Translations under genes and position numbers: made by a program
Assembly: GCF_025370935.1 (NCBI RefSeq)
Contig: NC_133472.1
Location: 7,941,452 to 8,005,451, forward strand
Direction: 5' to 3'
From: Choristoneura fumiferana
Lineage: Eukaryota > Arthropoda > Insecta > Lepidoptera > Tortricidae
Length of the DNA stretch: 64,000 nt
Shown here: positions 29,458 to 39,499 of the stretch, piece by piece
Position numbering within the stretch: the first letter of the stretch is position 1
Layout: the number at the start of each line of letters is the position of its first letter
Notes under the pieces: model-generated
The model's input: only the letters and a program-made list of their open reading frames with translations
Database searches by the model: none
Told to the model about the DNA's origin: nothing

Positions 29458-31113
29458 ATGACTTCCCTAATTAAAATTAACTCTGAACTGGATACTCTTT
29501 ATTGCTCCAACTCCTTCAATTGTGATCCTGACGAATGTAGTGCTCTTTTGAATGATCCTTGTAATAATAATCTTAATGTCCTACACCTTAACATTCGATC
29601 AGTAAATCGAAACTTTGATGAGCTTAGGGTTCTGCTATCTGAAATAAAGGTTATTTGCCATATACTCGTTCTAACCGAGTGTTGGCTTCAAAAAAACCCG
29701 ATCACACCACTTTTAGATGGATACACCTCGTACTCCACTACTATTCATCATAACCAAAATTCGGGAATAATTATTTATGTTAAATCTTCTCTCCCACATG
29801 TCGTTGCCGAACCCAAATTTAAGTATGCCGACTGTCTCACGTGTACAATTGATAATAAAATAACAATAGTAGCAATCTATAGATCTCCATCTTACTCTCA
29901 TAGAGACCAATTTGAAGCATTTCTCGAAAGTCTAGATGGTTGTCTAACGAACTTAAATCACATCAGTAACATTGCTCTAATGGGAGACCTCAATATTGAT
30001 ATCAAACCTCTTAATAATGACCACTTCTCAGATGATTATTTAACCCTAAATGCCACTCATGCTCTATCTCCCACTCATTTCTTTCCTACCAGACTAAACA
30101 AAAGTATTGATCATGTTTTGCTAAAATCAAAGCTTATGTCAACTACGCTCGTTATAAAATCTTATATTACCGATCACCTACCAACTCTTCTAGGTATTTC
30201 AATTAAAAATAATTCTATTATGGTTAAAAAATTTAAATCAATAACGGACTACAAAAATATACAACATGATATAGATAGTACGGATTTTTCTGTTATCTTA
30301 CAAACAGAGGATGCGAACCTAGCCGCTGACACTTTTACTTCAATCCTTTCGTCTATCATATCGCATCACACTAGGACGATTGAAATACCTAGGAAAAACA
30401 GGACTATGAAGCCTTGGATCACCCCTGGGTTGCTGCGTTGTATACGGAATAGAGATCGACTCCATAAAAAAGCTGGTGACGCTCCTGATAACCTAATTGT
30501 TAAAACTACATACTTGCGCTACCGGAACTTTTGTAATAGTCTTTTACGTAAATTAAAAATTTCATATGAAAAAAATGAGCTACTGAAATCAAAAAACAAT
30601 CCCAAATCTACGTGGAAAGTTATTAAGAGCATCACCAACACTGAAAAACCCCATAGTCCTCCCCTTGAGCTACTCAACTTAACTGACGACACTAAAACTT
30701 CACTCAATTCGGTAAATAAATTCTTGGCTGAAATTGGTAAAAATCTCGCTTCGGAAATACCCAGTAACGCGGCCAATCTTAAACCATATCTTAAGGCTAC
30801 TTATACCCCTAACTCAATGGTTTTGTTTGATACTGACATAGAGGAAATTGAATCTATTATCTTAGGATTGCGCACTGACTCAGCCACTGGTATTGATTCT
30901 ATCTCGCCGATAATACTTAAAGCCAACCGCAATACACTGATTCCTATAATAAAACATATCTGCAGTATTTCTCTCTCCTCGGGTGTTTTCCCAAATGCCT
31001 TTAAAAAAGCACTAGTCCATCCAATACACAAAAGTGGTGACAAACGTATCATCTCTAACTATAGGCCAATTTCAGTTTTAACTACTTTGTCTAAAATTTT
31101 AGAAAAATTCTAA
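29458..31113 (+). pseudogene. LINE ORF2, endonuclease and start of reverse transcriptase
   Basis: 551 codons. Endonuclease motifs are VLHLNIRSVNRNFDEL (about residues 41-56), LTECWL, ALMGDLNIDIKP (about 173-184), SIDHVLLKSK and ITDHLPTLLGIS, typical of LINE endonucleases that nick target DNA. The RT begins at about residue 460: ATGIDSISPIILKA and PIHKSGDKRIISNYRPISVL. The frame stops at 31113 because a base is missing next to the codon that follows LEKF; RT sequence continues in another frame. Confidence 0.85.
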
Positions 31114-31675
31114 ACAGGCGTCTTACTACTTTTCTTAATAAAAATAAGGTTTTGTCCAAGTATCAGTATGGCTTCCGTTCGGGTATCTCCACCGAAGATG
31201 CGGTTATTGACCTAACCACTCATATATCCAGTATTTAGATAAGGGTAAAAATGTGTCGGTGTATTTCTTGACCTAAGAAAGGCATTCGACACTGTCCATA
31301 TTCCACTTCTGTTGTCTAAACTGCATGATGTGGGAGTCCGAGGCATTGCACACAAAATTTTTAGCGATTACTTAACAAATCGTTTCAAAGAGTTACTATA
31401 CAAGGAACCCAAAGTGACGAAGCTTGCATAGAATATGGCGTCCCGCAGGGGTCGATTCTCGGACCTACGTTATTTTTGGTTTTCATAAATCAATTGTGCG
31501 ATATTAAAATTCCAAACTGCAAAATCTTTACGTATGCAGATGACACAGCACTTGTTATAGATGGATCCGATTGGGTGGAAGTGAAGTTGCTTGCTGAGAG
31601 CAGTTTGCGCATAATTAGTAGTTGGCTGTCACAAAACCTTCTGACGCTAAATTTAACCAAAACTCACTTTATCCC
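31114..31675 (+). pseudogene. LINE reverse transcriptase core, frame-broken
   Basis: RT blocks continue in shifting frames: SKYQYGFRSGISTEDAVIDL, LDLRKAFDTVHIPLLLSKLH, YGVPQGSILGPTLFLVFINQ and FTYADDTALV with the catalytic YADD at about 31531-31545. Frame changes lie near 31110, 31227, 31252 and 31408. The last part is open from 31476 up to the insertion point in 'ttcatccc'-like sequence at 31671-31675. Confidence 0.85.
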
Positions 31676-31895
31676 TGATAGCTAGTGGTGGACTGTATGG
31701 AAAGTAATGGGAAGATTGATGGAAACACGGGTTAAATGATAGGTTATTTAATAGGATTAAAGGACAATATTATGTATTGAACCGACAGATCGGGCAAACA
31801 AATCACAACTGACAATGAACGTAAAAACATATTAAAAAAGCAAGTGTCAAAAAGTATAGTTATAAAAAAGGTCATACCGCAGCCAGTCGCCAACA
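31676..31895 (-). repeat. BEL/Pao 3' LTR
   Basis: 220 bp, matches the 5' LTR without visible difference. The gag-pol stop codon (31917-31919) lies 21 bases before it on the element's strand. Confidence 0.93.
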
Positions 31896-31916
31896 TACCG
31901 GAACCCCAGTGAAACA

Positions 31917-34900
31917 CTAAGAGCTGGTGGCTACTGACTGAGGTGCGGCTTCCAGTAAAATAAGTTTTCGGGCCGGTCGGCGCAGCGTGCCGCCTCTAGT
32001 GCAGACGTCTGCTACGCGGACCGCTCCGTCAGGTCCTAAGTAAACCTTCGCTACCCTTCCTAGTGGCCAAAGCCCACGAGGGAGGTTAGAGTCGGCGATC
32101 AGCACCACATCACCCTCGCCAAGATTCACAATATTGTTTGTGGGTCCTCTGGGTCTGAGCGTTGGGAGGTATTCGTGTAACCATCTGGCCCAAAATTTGT
32201 CTGCGAGTCGCAATGTTCGTCGCCAGTCGCAGCGTCGTAATAAGTCTGCGTCGGTCAATGATGAGGTCCACGGTACGACTGATGAGGAGCCCAGGATGAA
32301 ATGAAATGGTGTTATGGCTTCGGGGGAATCTGGAGAGGATGAAATGTAGGTAAGTGGTCTCGAGTTGATGATCGCTTCTGCCTCAAGAAGGAGCGTTATC
32401 AGGACGTCTTCCTTTATCGTTTGGTTTGTGAGGCAGGATCCTAGAGCTGTTTTCACTGTCCGTACGAGCCTTTCCCATGCGCCACCCATGAATGGAGATG
32501 CAGGTGGGATGAAGCGCCAGACAATTTTGTGGTTGGTGGCGTATTCCCTCACAGAGTCGTCATGTAGACAGCGTAGCTCGCGCGAGGCGCCAACAAAGTT
32601 TGTCCCGTTATCGGAAAATATGGTGGTGGGGGATCCTCGGCGCGCGATGAAGCGTCTGAGGCTCATTATGGCTGCGTCAGATGAGAGAGAATTGACAACT
32701 TCTAAATGTAATGCTCTGGTTGTTAGGCATGTATACAATGCGACGTAGCGCTTTTCTTTGCGTCGATATATTGTTACCAAAATAGGGCCAAAATAGTCGA
32801 GCCCGACGTGAGTGAACGGCCTTTTGTGATGGTCCAGACGTTCTAGTGGTAAGTCTCCAGTCTGTGGTTGGATAGGTTTCTTCTTCCACCTTCGGCAACG
32901 TACGCAGGAGCTTGCTATGCCACGGATTGTACTTCTCGCTCTCAGGATCCAGAATCTCTGGCGGAGTTCATTTAGGACGAGCTCGTTGAAGTGATGTGAC
33001 GCTTTAACGTGTTCATGCGAGATTAAGAGTCGGGTGACATAATGACGGCCGTCGAGGATGATTGGTGACTTCATGTTGTCGTTTACTCCGGGGGCAGACC
33101 TTATACGTGAGTCTAGTCTTAACAAACCGTCTCTGTCTAGGACTGGTGCGAGTTTCTTAAGGCGACTATTATTGGGCACTGGCTTTGAAGATTGCAAGGC
33201 TGATAAATCCTCAGGGAAACTCTCTACCTGTGCCAGATGAACAACCAGCTTCTCCGCTTCCAATATGTCTACAGTGTGCAGTTGGTGAGGAGATGTGGTG
33301 CCGTCCATGTGCAATTTAGAATTTGGATCTATTGGCCGAGACAGTTTTAGCCGAAATAGTCGTGCGCCCTGAAGAACGCGGGCGGTGGCGCGTAACAATC
33401 GCAGCCAAGAGCTAAAACGCGTCGGGTTCGGTACTAAAGTCGAGGATTGTGTGGTGAGGAACAGAACCACCACGTCTGATTTCAACTCTGGGTCTGGGGA
33501 GTTCGGTTCCTCATCGGTTACGCACTCGGTCGGCCAAGTGCATGATGGCTCCGCTAGGAATAGTGGGCCGGTGAACCATCGATGAGAAGCAGTCAAATTT
33601 AATTTTTTTGGCTTTGTCGCATCGTCGGCAACGTTGAGAGAGGTCGGGACCCACCTCCAATCAGAAGGGTTGGTAGTTTCCAGGATCTCTCCCAACCTGT
33701 GCGCTACGAACGGTTTAAACACGCGAGCATCGCTCCGAATCCACTTGAGGACTGTGGTTGAGTCAATCCAAAAAGTGGTTTTGGAGGGCTCGAATCGATG
33801 AGCTTGTAAAATTGTTTGTGCAAAACGCGACGCTATAAGAGCGGCTTGTAATTCTAAACGAGGAATCGACAGGGGTTTCAATGGCGAGACGCGAGCCTTG
33901 CTACCAATCAGTGCCGTGGACACGGAGTTGTCGCTGTACCTAAAACGCCAATAAGCCGCGCAGGCGTAAGCTTGCTCGCCACCATCGGCCACAACGTGTA
34001 GCTGAACATCCGACACGTCTGCCCTTGTCATATACCAGCGAGGAATTTTAATATTGGCCGCAATCCGCAACTGTTCGAACCAGTCCTGGCACTCGCTGAC
34101 ATAGACTTCGGGTAGGGGCATGTCCCAATTAACGCCTGACCGCCATAACTTCTGGATCAAAATGCGGCCCCAGATGACGACTGGCATCAGGAGGCCGAGA
34201 GGGTCATAGACCTTCATGACGCTTGACAATAGGTTGCGTTTGGTAAGAATGTCAGTCGGTATCTGGGGCACGGTGCGAAACCTTAGTAAATCCTGGCCTG
34301 GATTCCACTTAACGCCTAATACGCCAACTTCACTACTGAGAGGCAGGGAAACGTCAGATGTGGAAACACTTCGAAATTCCTTAGGCACAAATGAAAGCGC
34401 CTCCTGGTGATTTGAAGTCCACGCGCGCATCTCGAAACCGCCGGCTTTGTGCACCGTGATAACATCAGCGGCTAGCTGTGCTGCGTCAGCGATACTCGGG
34501 TAACTTCCGAGGTAGTCGTCCATGTAATGGTCTTCGATGATAGCCTTACAAGCGGTAGGGTAGCTGGGCTCTAGCATTTTTGCGTTTTTGTTTTTTATAT
34601 AGAGCGCTATAAAGGGACTACATACGGCGCCAAAGATCATGGATGACATGCGGTACTCTCTAAGGATGCCATTCTTACTGCGCCAGAGAAAACGTTGCGC
34701 ATCCCTGTCTCTTGGGATGATTTTGACCTGGGGAAACATTTCCTTGATGTCACCATTTAGAGCAACGGCACCTTCTCTAAAGCGGAACAAGATGTCGAGA
34801 AGTGAGCACAAGAGGTCAGGTCCTTGTAAAAGGAGGCTATTGAGGCTTAAGCCTTTCGTTGCTGCAGCCGCGTCGTGGACTGCTCTGAGCTTCTTCTTCT

Positions 34901-37859
34901 GAGGATGCAAGACACCGAAGATAGGCAGGTACCAACGAATTGAGCCGTCTGTGTTGACGCAAGAAGCGTTTTGCGGAAGACGCTGGTGGTAAGTGTCTGG
35001 GTCGCACTCCTCGGCGTAGCCTTTGTCAATTACATCATCTATGAACTTTTGAAAAGCTGTAGCAAAAGTTGGGTCTTTTGACATCTGTCGTTCGAGTGTT
35101 TTGAAGCGAGATAGCGCCTGAGGGTAACTGTCGGGTACGATTTTCGGCAAATCTTTCTTCCATGGCAGACCAACTTCAAAATGACCGTCGTCGAGCTGAT
35201 GCATTGAGGATTCGATGATATCTACTGCTCGTTGGTCTTCGTCGTTTGGACGGGGACACTTTTTCGTGATGCCTAGAGCATCAATGTCATATTGACTTTT
35301 TATGAGGCTGTCCAAGTCATCCGAAACGTGATTTATGAATTCGAGTGGCTTTGATGAGAGAGAAAATGCACCATGGAGTACCCAACCTAACAAGGTTCTA
35401 GAGGCGACGGGTTCGTTCTTATTTCCGCTACGAACTTCGCGACTTAAAGATAAATGCCAGTCTGGTGCGCCAATAAGAACTGTAGGAGACACGTCAGTAC
35501 AATACGAAAGTACGTCAGTTAAACCAGACAGGTGACTATAATCCGTGAGATTTATCGTGTCAGGATTTTGTGCTCGAAGCCCTAGGGGCTTAATAGCCCG
35601 AGCGTGTTTAATTAAGTAACGATCGGCATGGCCACGGCCGCGAATATAGAAGTCAACATAACTCACGTCAAGTTCCTTGCTCATACCACTAACACCTTCG
35701 ATGCGAAGACGCTCCTGACAGGTGGGATTCGCGCCAATGCGTGCAGCAACCTCGCCGTCGATCAGTGTCGCCGTGCTGCCCTCGTCGAGAAGCGCTGTTG
35801 TCTCGAAGTCGCCGTCGGGACCCTCGAGTACAATCGGGACTACCTTCAGCAGGCCACGGGGGCGCAAGGTCGACGGCAAGGATCCTGTAGCGTTAATTAG
35901 ACAATCAGAAGTATTCGCAATTTTGTCGGGGTGTTTGGTTGCGGCGCCAACATTATTAATGTTGACTGAACTAGACGAATCGACAGAGGACGCTTGTGTC
36001 ATGTTGCATTGTCCACTTGATGTCGCGCTAGCATGGGTGTCGGCGGTCTGCGTGCCGTGGAGAAGTGCATTGTGACGTCTTGAACATCCGTCAACTCCAC
36101 AACGTTTCGCTCGGCAGTTGTTCCATGTATGCGGATTGGCCTTAAGGCACCGGTAACAAATTTTTGACTCTCGTACCCAGCGCCATCTATCGTCAGTGGA
36201 AAGCCCTAAAAAACCTTTGCAGGCTTTTATGTCGTGAGGCCCTTGTTTACAAAATGTACAGCGCTCAAATATTTTGCCATTGGATACCGTAGCGTGTACC
36301 GCTTCCTTTTTGAATTGAAATTTGGAATTATTTGTTCGAGGTAAATTCAGGTGCATCGGTTGAGATGACGCCTTAACTGTACTGTCAGCAACAAAATTAT
36401 ATTTTAATTGTTTATCTGCCTCAGATAAGAGAAATTGTGACAGTAATTCGAGTTTTGTAATATTTTGTTCCTCTGGTACGTGAATGGAGGCGAAATCCGT
36501 GAAGCGGGCTCTGGTGTGCTCGCTTAACTTCACCAAAATACACCGAAAAAGCTCCGGGGAAGACAAGTACTCGTGTTGATTAAGCAACTTGAGAGTCGTA
36601 ACGAAATTACGTAGTTTATTAGCTAGACTATTTAAATCCTGTGGAGAACTTAGCTTAGGACTGTTGCGCAGCTCGGTGACCTCGCGGGCCACGAGGAGCT
36701 CCGGTCGAGCGTAAGTCTGTTCCAAGGCCTTCACGATGTCGTCGGGGTCGCCGGAAGTCCACATGAGCGACGCGACGGACTGGTACGCTTGACCGCGGAC
36801 TGCGTTGTTCAAGCGATCTAAATTCTCTGAAGGAGAGAAAACAGATTTAGTTCTCTCGTAGCTACTTTTGAACGCCATCCACTGGCTGACTTCACCCGAG
36901 AATGTGATAAGTTCGGGTTTCTTTGGCTTGTTGGAAAGAGCGTTAATAGCTTGAGATAGTTTTGTTATAGGGTCGGAAGAAGAACGTTCAGATAGCTGTT
37001 GTGTCATTGTGTCGTATTTATTATTAAGAAGGCTACACGTATGTGTGGGTTTAGAGTGGTTTTCGCGGTTGACATCGGGCATATAGAACGATACCGTGTT
37101 GGTAGGGGCGGCCGGCTGTGAATAGGGTCCTTGAGGATTACTCAAGGTGACAGTCGGCGCCTTACCAGGCATGTCTACTCGGTTTGCCGTGGTCACGTTG
37201 ACATTTTGTTCTGAAACCCACGTGGAGGTGCGCTTCTCTACATTGTGATCGGAAAAATACGAATTACGACTACAAGCTGACTTATCTGATGCTTCCAAAG
37301 CGGCGAGTTTTGCTTGAAGCTCCGTTTGCTCCGCCTCGGACTCCAGGCGGGCAAGCTCGCGCTCGCGCTCTGCTTGCTGACGTGCGAGCACAGCTTGTTG
37401 ACGCGCGAGTTCGAACTCGCGCTCCGCTTGTTGACGCTCGCGATCCGCCTGTTGTCGCGCGAGTTCACGCTCGCGCTCCACCTGGCGCCGCATAGCGTCT
37501 GCTTCTAACGCCAATTTCTGAGCACGGACGGTCGCCGACGAACGCGATGATTGTGTGCGCTCGCTGCGAGATTGCTTACTGTGGACGCTAGAAGCGGTTG
37601 GTGCTTGGGTATTTCCGTCGTTGCGTGAGGTAGAAGGAGCATTTGGGCGATCGGCGGCGGGGCCAGGTTGTGCCGCGCTACCAGGGGCGTTGCCCACCGT
37701 GGGTATGCTCGTTCTATCAGGCAATGCCGAAGCACCGACGTCGGTTGTGGTTGAACCCGGCCGGGTGCCGCGCGGTGACCGCTCGCGGCGATCGCGTTGC
37801 ACCCGCTCGGATTCCGTAGTTGCGGGATCTGTCTTTGTCTTACTCCGTGTTTCGACCAT
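31917..37859 (-). CDS. BEL/Pao Gag-Pol polyprotein, uninterrupted
   Basis: 1980 residues. N-terminal low-complexity region, then a charged coiled coil (about 110-195, RERELARQQA repeats). Gag core at about 315-480 (ITFSGEVSQWMAFKSSYE). Zinc knuckles at C534-C537-H542-C547 and C568-C571-H577-C582, plus a further Cys/His cluster at 587-601. Aspartic protease with LLDEGSTATLID, D692. Reverse transcriptase with GDIKEMF (D1037) and YMDDY (D1114/D1115). RNase H with D1292, E1336 and D1366. Integrase with an HHCC-type zinc site (His near 1615-1623, C1652, C1655) and a DDE triad D1688, D1750, E1796. All expected catalytic residues are present. The domain order PR-RT-RH-IN with this protease type is that of the BEL/Pao family. 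No stop or frameshift is seen. Confidence 0.95.
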   Translation of the reverse strand: MVETRSKTKTDPATTESERVQRDRRERSPRGTRPGSTTTDVGASALPDRTSIPTVGNAPGSAAQPGPAADRPNAPSTSRNDGNTQAPTASSVHSKQSRSERTQSSRSSATVRAQKLALEADAMRRQVERERELARQQADRERQQAEREFELARQQAVLARQQAERERELARLESEAEQTELQAKLAALEASDKSACSRNSYFSDHNVEKRTSTWVSEQNVNVTTANRVDMPGKAPTVTLSNPQGPYSQPAAPTNTVSFYMPDVNRENHSKPTHTCSLLNNKYDTMTQQLSERSSSDPITKLSQAINALSNKPKKPELITFSGEVSQWMAFKSSYERTKSVFSPSENLDRLNNAVRGQAYQSVASLMWTSGDPDDIVKALEQTYARPELLVAREVTELRNSPKLSSPQDLNSLANKLRNFVTTLKLLNQHEYLSSPELFRCILVKLSEHTRARFTDFASIHVPEEQNITKLELLSQFLLSEADKQLKYNFVADSTVKASSQPMHLNLPRTNNSKFQFKKEAVHATVSNGKIFERCTFCKQGPHDIKACKGFLGLSTDDRWRWVRESKICYRCLKANPHTWNNCRAKRCGVDGCSRRHNALLHGTQTADTHASATSSGQCNMTQASSVDSSSSVNINNVGAATKHPDKIANTSDCLINATGSLPSTLRPRGLLKVVPIVLEGPDGDFETTALLDEGSTATLIDGEVAARIGANPTCQERLRIEGVSGMSKELDVSYVDFYIRGRGHADRYLIKHARAIKPLGLRAQNPDTINLTDYSHLSGLTDVLSYCTDVSPTVLIGAPDWHLSLSREVRSGNKNEPVASRTLLGWVLHGAFSLSSKPLEFINHVSDDLDSLIKSQYDIDALGITKKCPRPNDEDQRAVDIIESSMHQLDDGHFEVGLPWKKDLPKIVPDSYPQALSRFKTLERQMSKDPTFATAFQKFIDDVIDKGYAEECDPDTYHQRLPQNASCVNTDGSIRWYLPIFGVLHPQKKKLRAVHDAAAATKGLSLNSLLLQGPDLLCSLLDILFRFREGAVALNGDIKEMFPQVKIIPRDRDAQRFLWRSKNGILREYRMSSMIFGAVCSPFIALYIKNKNAKMLEPSYPTACKAIIEDHYMDDYLGSYPSIADAAQLAADVITVHKAGGFEMRAWTSNHQEALSFVPKEFRSVSTSDVSLPLSSEVGVLGVKWNPGQDLLRFRTVPQIPTDILTKRNLLSSVMKVYDPLGLLMPVVIWGRILIQKLWRSGVNWDMPLPEVYVSECQDWFEQLRIAANIKIPRWYMTRADVSDVQLHVVADGGEQAYACAAYWRFRYSDNSVSTALIGSKARVSPLKPLSIPRLELQAALIASRFAQTILQAHRFEPSKTTFWIDSTTVLKWIRSDARVFKPFVAHRLGEILETTNPSDWRWVPTSLNVADDATKPKKLNLTASHRWFTGPLFLAEPSCTWPTECVTDEEPNSPDPELKSDVVVLFLTTQSSTLVPNPTRFSSWLRLLRATARVLQGARLFRLKLSRPIDPNSKLHMDGTTSPHQLHTVDILEAEKLVVHLAQVESFPEDLSALQSSKPVPNNSRLKKLAPVLDRDGLLRLDSRIRSAPGVNDNMKSPIILDGRHYVTRLLISHEHVKASHHFNELVLNELRQRFWILRARSTIRGIASSCVRCRRWKKKPIQPQTGDLPLERLDHHKRPFTHVGLDYFGPILVTIYRRKEKRYVALYTCLTTRALHLEVVNSLSSDAAIMSLRRFIARRGSPTTIFSDNGTNFVGASRELRCLHDDSVREYATNHKIVWRFIPPASPFMGGAWERLVRTVKTALGSCLTNQTIKEDVLITLLLEAEAIINSRPLTYISSSPDSPEAITPFHFILGSSSVVPWTSSLTDADLLRRCDWRRTLRLADKFWARWLHEYLPTLRPRGPTNNIVNLGEGDVVLIADSNLPRGLWPLGRVAKVYLGPDGAVRVADVCTRGGTLRRPARKLILLEAAPQSVATSS

Positions 37860-37998
37860 AGTGAATACGTATGAAACGAATGTAAATAATGTATTCTACA
37901 CGAAACGGGATCTATAATTCTACAATGAACTTACGTGGAAAAAAATATGACAGATGATTTTCGCTGGATGATATTTTTACGGTGAGAATGGACCAAAA

Positions 37999-38218
37999 TG
38001 ATAGCTAGTGGTGGACTGTATGGAAAGTAATGGGAAGATTGATGGAAACACGGGTTAAATGATAGGTTATTTAATAGGATTAAAGGACAATATTATGTAT
38101 TGAACCGACAGATCGGGCAAACAAATCACAACTGACAATGAACGTAAAAACATATTAAAAAAGCAAGTGTCAAAAAGTATAGTTATAAAAAAGGTCATAC
38201 CGCAGCCAGTCGCCAACA
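37999..38218 (-). repeat. BEL/Pao 5' LTR
   Basis: 220 bp, TG...CA on both strands. By eye identical to 31676-31895. Expected to carry the element's promoter. Confidence 0.93.
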
Positions 38219-38223
38219 ATCCC

Positions 38224-38935
38224 TTTCTCAATCAAAAATAATACCCAACCCCCGTCTAATTACAAAATCATCGTCCACTCTAATTGCAACGCTAGCAACT
38301 GCAGTTGCCAGCCAATATCTCACATTCAACATATTAAATATCTAGGGGTTTTTATAGATAGTAATCTGAACTGGTATCCCCAAATTGATATGCTTACTTC
38401 AAGAGTTAGGCGCCTCATTCACATCTTTAAAACTCTTCGACAGTCAGCTGATGTCGATACTCTTCGCACAGTTTACTCTGCGCTCTGTGCGTCAGTGCTA
38501 ACCTACTGCGTGCCTGCCTGGGGCTGCGCCGCAAAAACTTCCTTCCTAAAGATTGAGAGAGCGCAAAGAGCTGTGCTAAAGGTCATGTACAATAAAAAGA
38601 AAAAATTCCCAACTAAAGAACTTTATACAATTGCAAAAGTACTGACAGTTCGACAGTTATTTGTGCTTCGCCTAATCCTTCGAAAGCATTCTCAGATGCC
38701 ACCCGTTGACCCCGCCAAAAGATACACTAGTAAAGTATGCACTATAGTTCCTCATAAAACAAAATTTTCTAACCGACAATATTACGTATCCAGTTCGATG
38801 ATTTATAACACTATTAATCTAATCCTAAACATTTATCCATTGGTCAAATTCGAAGTTAAAAATAAAGTTTCAAATTGGCTACAAAAACTTAATTATGACG
38901 ACACTGAATCAATTTTACCAACCACGAATAAATAA
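38224..38935 (+). pseudogene. LINE ORF2 C-terminal part, beyond the BEL insertion
   Basis: Open in the same frame as the YADD-containing part once the inserted element is set aside. It reads HIKYLGVFIDSNLNWYPQID, TLRTVYSALCASVLTYCVPA then WGCAAKTSFLKIERAQRAVL, and stops TAA at 38933-38935. The 'LGVxxDxxLxW' and 'RAxRxxL' blocks are the RT thumb and connector region of Jockey/CR1-type LINEs. Confidence 0.85.
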
Positions 38936-39050
38936 TAAGTCAGTCTGATAGAAGGCATATATACTGGGACGTATAGGGGCTGGGATGATGATGATGATGT
39001 CTGTAGCTTACTAAGAACGGCATGATTCCCTATATACAGATGAACACATA
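38936..39050 (+). other. LINE 3' region with GATGAT run
   Basis: Follows the LINE stop: 'aggcatatatactgggacgtataggggctgggatgatgatgatgatg'. The same phrase pattern occurs at other LINE ends here. Confidence 0.5.
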
Positions 39051-39055
39051 TATAC

Positions 39056-39139
39056 GCACGCACACACGCGCGTACACACTCTCACACACACACACACACG
39101 CGCACACTCACGCACACGTACACGCACACACGCACACGT

Positions 39140-39179
<40 letters not shown>

Positions 39180-39185
39180 GCACGC
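39056..39185. repeat. (CA)n microsatellite with CACG variants
   Basis: About 130 bases of alternating CA with CG interruptions. Long reading frames through it on both strands are products of the repeat. Confidence 0.9.
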
Positions 39186-39499
39186 ACGCACGCACATACA
39201 TTATATGCATACGAACATGAACATACAAAGTTGCTATACCTATTCATATTTTTAGTTTTAGTCTGGCGCATAAAATTATCTAAGTAATATAATTCAAGCA
39301 GCCGAATTCGCGTCGAACGCTGATGCTCCAAGATACAGGCTTTTGCTTAGTTTAGAGGTCAGAGCTTATAACAACTTAATTTGTGCAAATTGTTTAACTT
39401 TTCACTGCTAACAGAAACATTTTTGTCCTTTAATGTTTGTACAACCTTATGTTTGAATAAATGATTATTATTATTATATATTATTATTATATTTCGATC

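Larger units (their letters stand above)
31676..38218 (-). mobile_element. Complete BEL/Pao LTR retrotransposon
   Basis: 6543 bp, read on the minus strand. The two LTRs (37999-38218 upstream, 31676-31895 downstream) are 220 bp each, begin TGTTGGCGACTGG on the element's strand, end ATCA, and I see no difference between them. The 5-bp target ATCCC is repeated at 31671-31675 and 38219-38223. A likely primer-binding site starts just inside the 5' LTR (TTTTGGTCCATTCTCACCG, 37998 downward), but I cannot name the tRNA. The internal region holds a single gag-pol frame. The polypurine tract (CACTGGGGTTCCGGTA, 31896-31911) is weak. Identical LTRs and an open frame mean a recent insertion. Confidence 0.95.
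29100..39491 (+). mobile_element. Jockey/CR1-type LINE, interrupted by a BEL/Pao element
   Basis: The element carries an apurinic-type endonuclease and a reverse transcriptase on the plus strand, in two parts, 29458-31675 and 38224-38935, split by the LTR element at 31676-38218. The coding capacity (about 975 codons when both parts are counted) fits ORF2 of Jockey/CR1 relatives. A tail 'gtttgaataaatgattattatta' at 39451-39491 looks like the 3' end of such LINEs. The 5' limit is uncertain; 28900-29457 may be 5' leader or the end of ORF1. A (CA)n block (39056-39185) sits in the presumed 3' region. Four one-base losses in the RT make this copy inactive. Confidence 0.8.

Noticed and set aside
32365..37917. 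Several 60-128 codon frames inside the BEL/Pao element on the plus strand
   Set aside because: Antisense or shifted shadows of the 1980-codon gag-pol frame.
39011..39331. Frames through the (CA)n block on both strands
   Set aside because: Low-complexity translation of a microsatellite.
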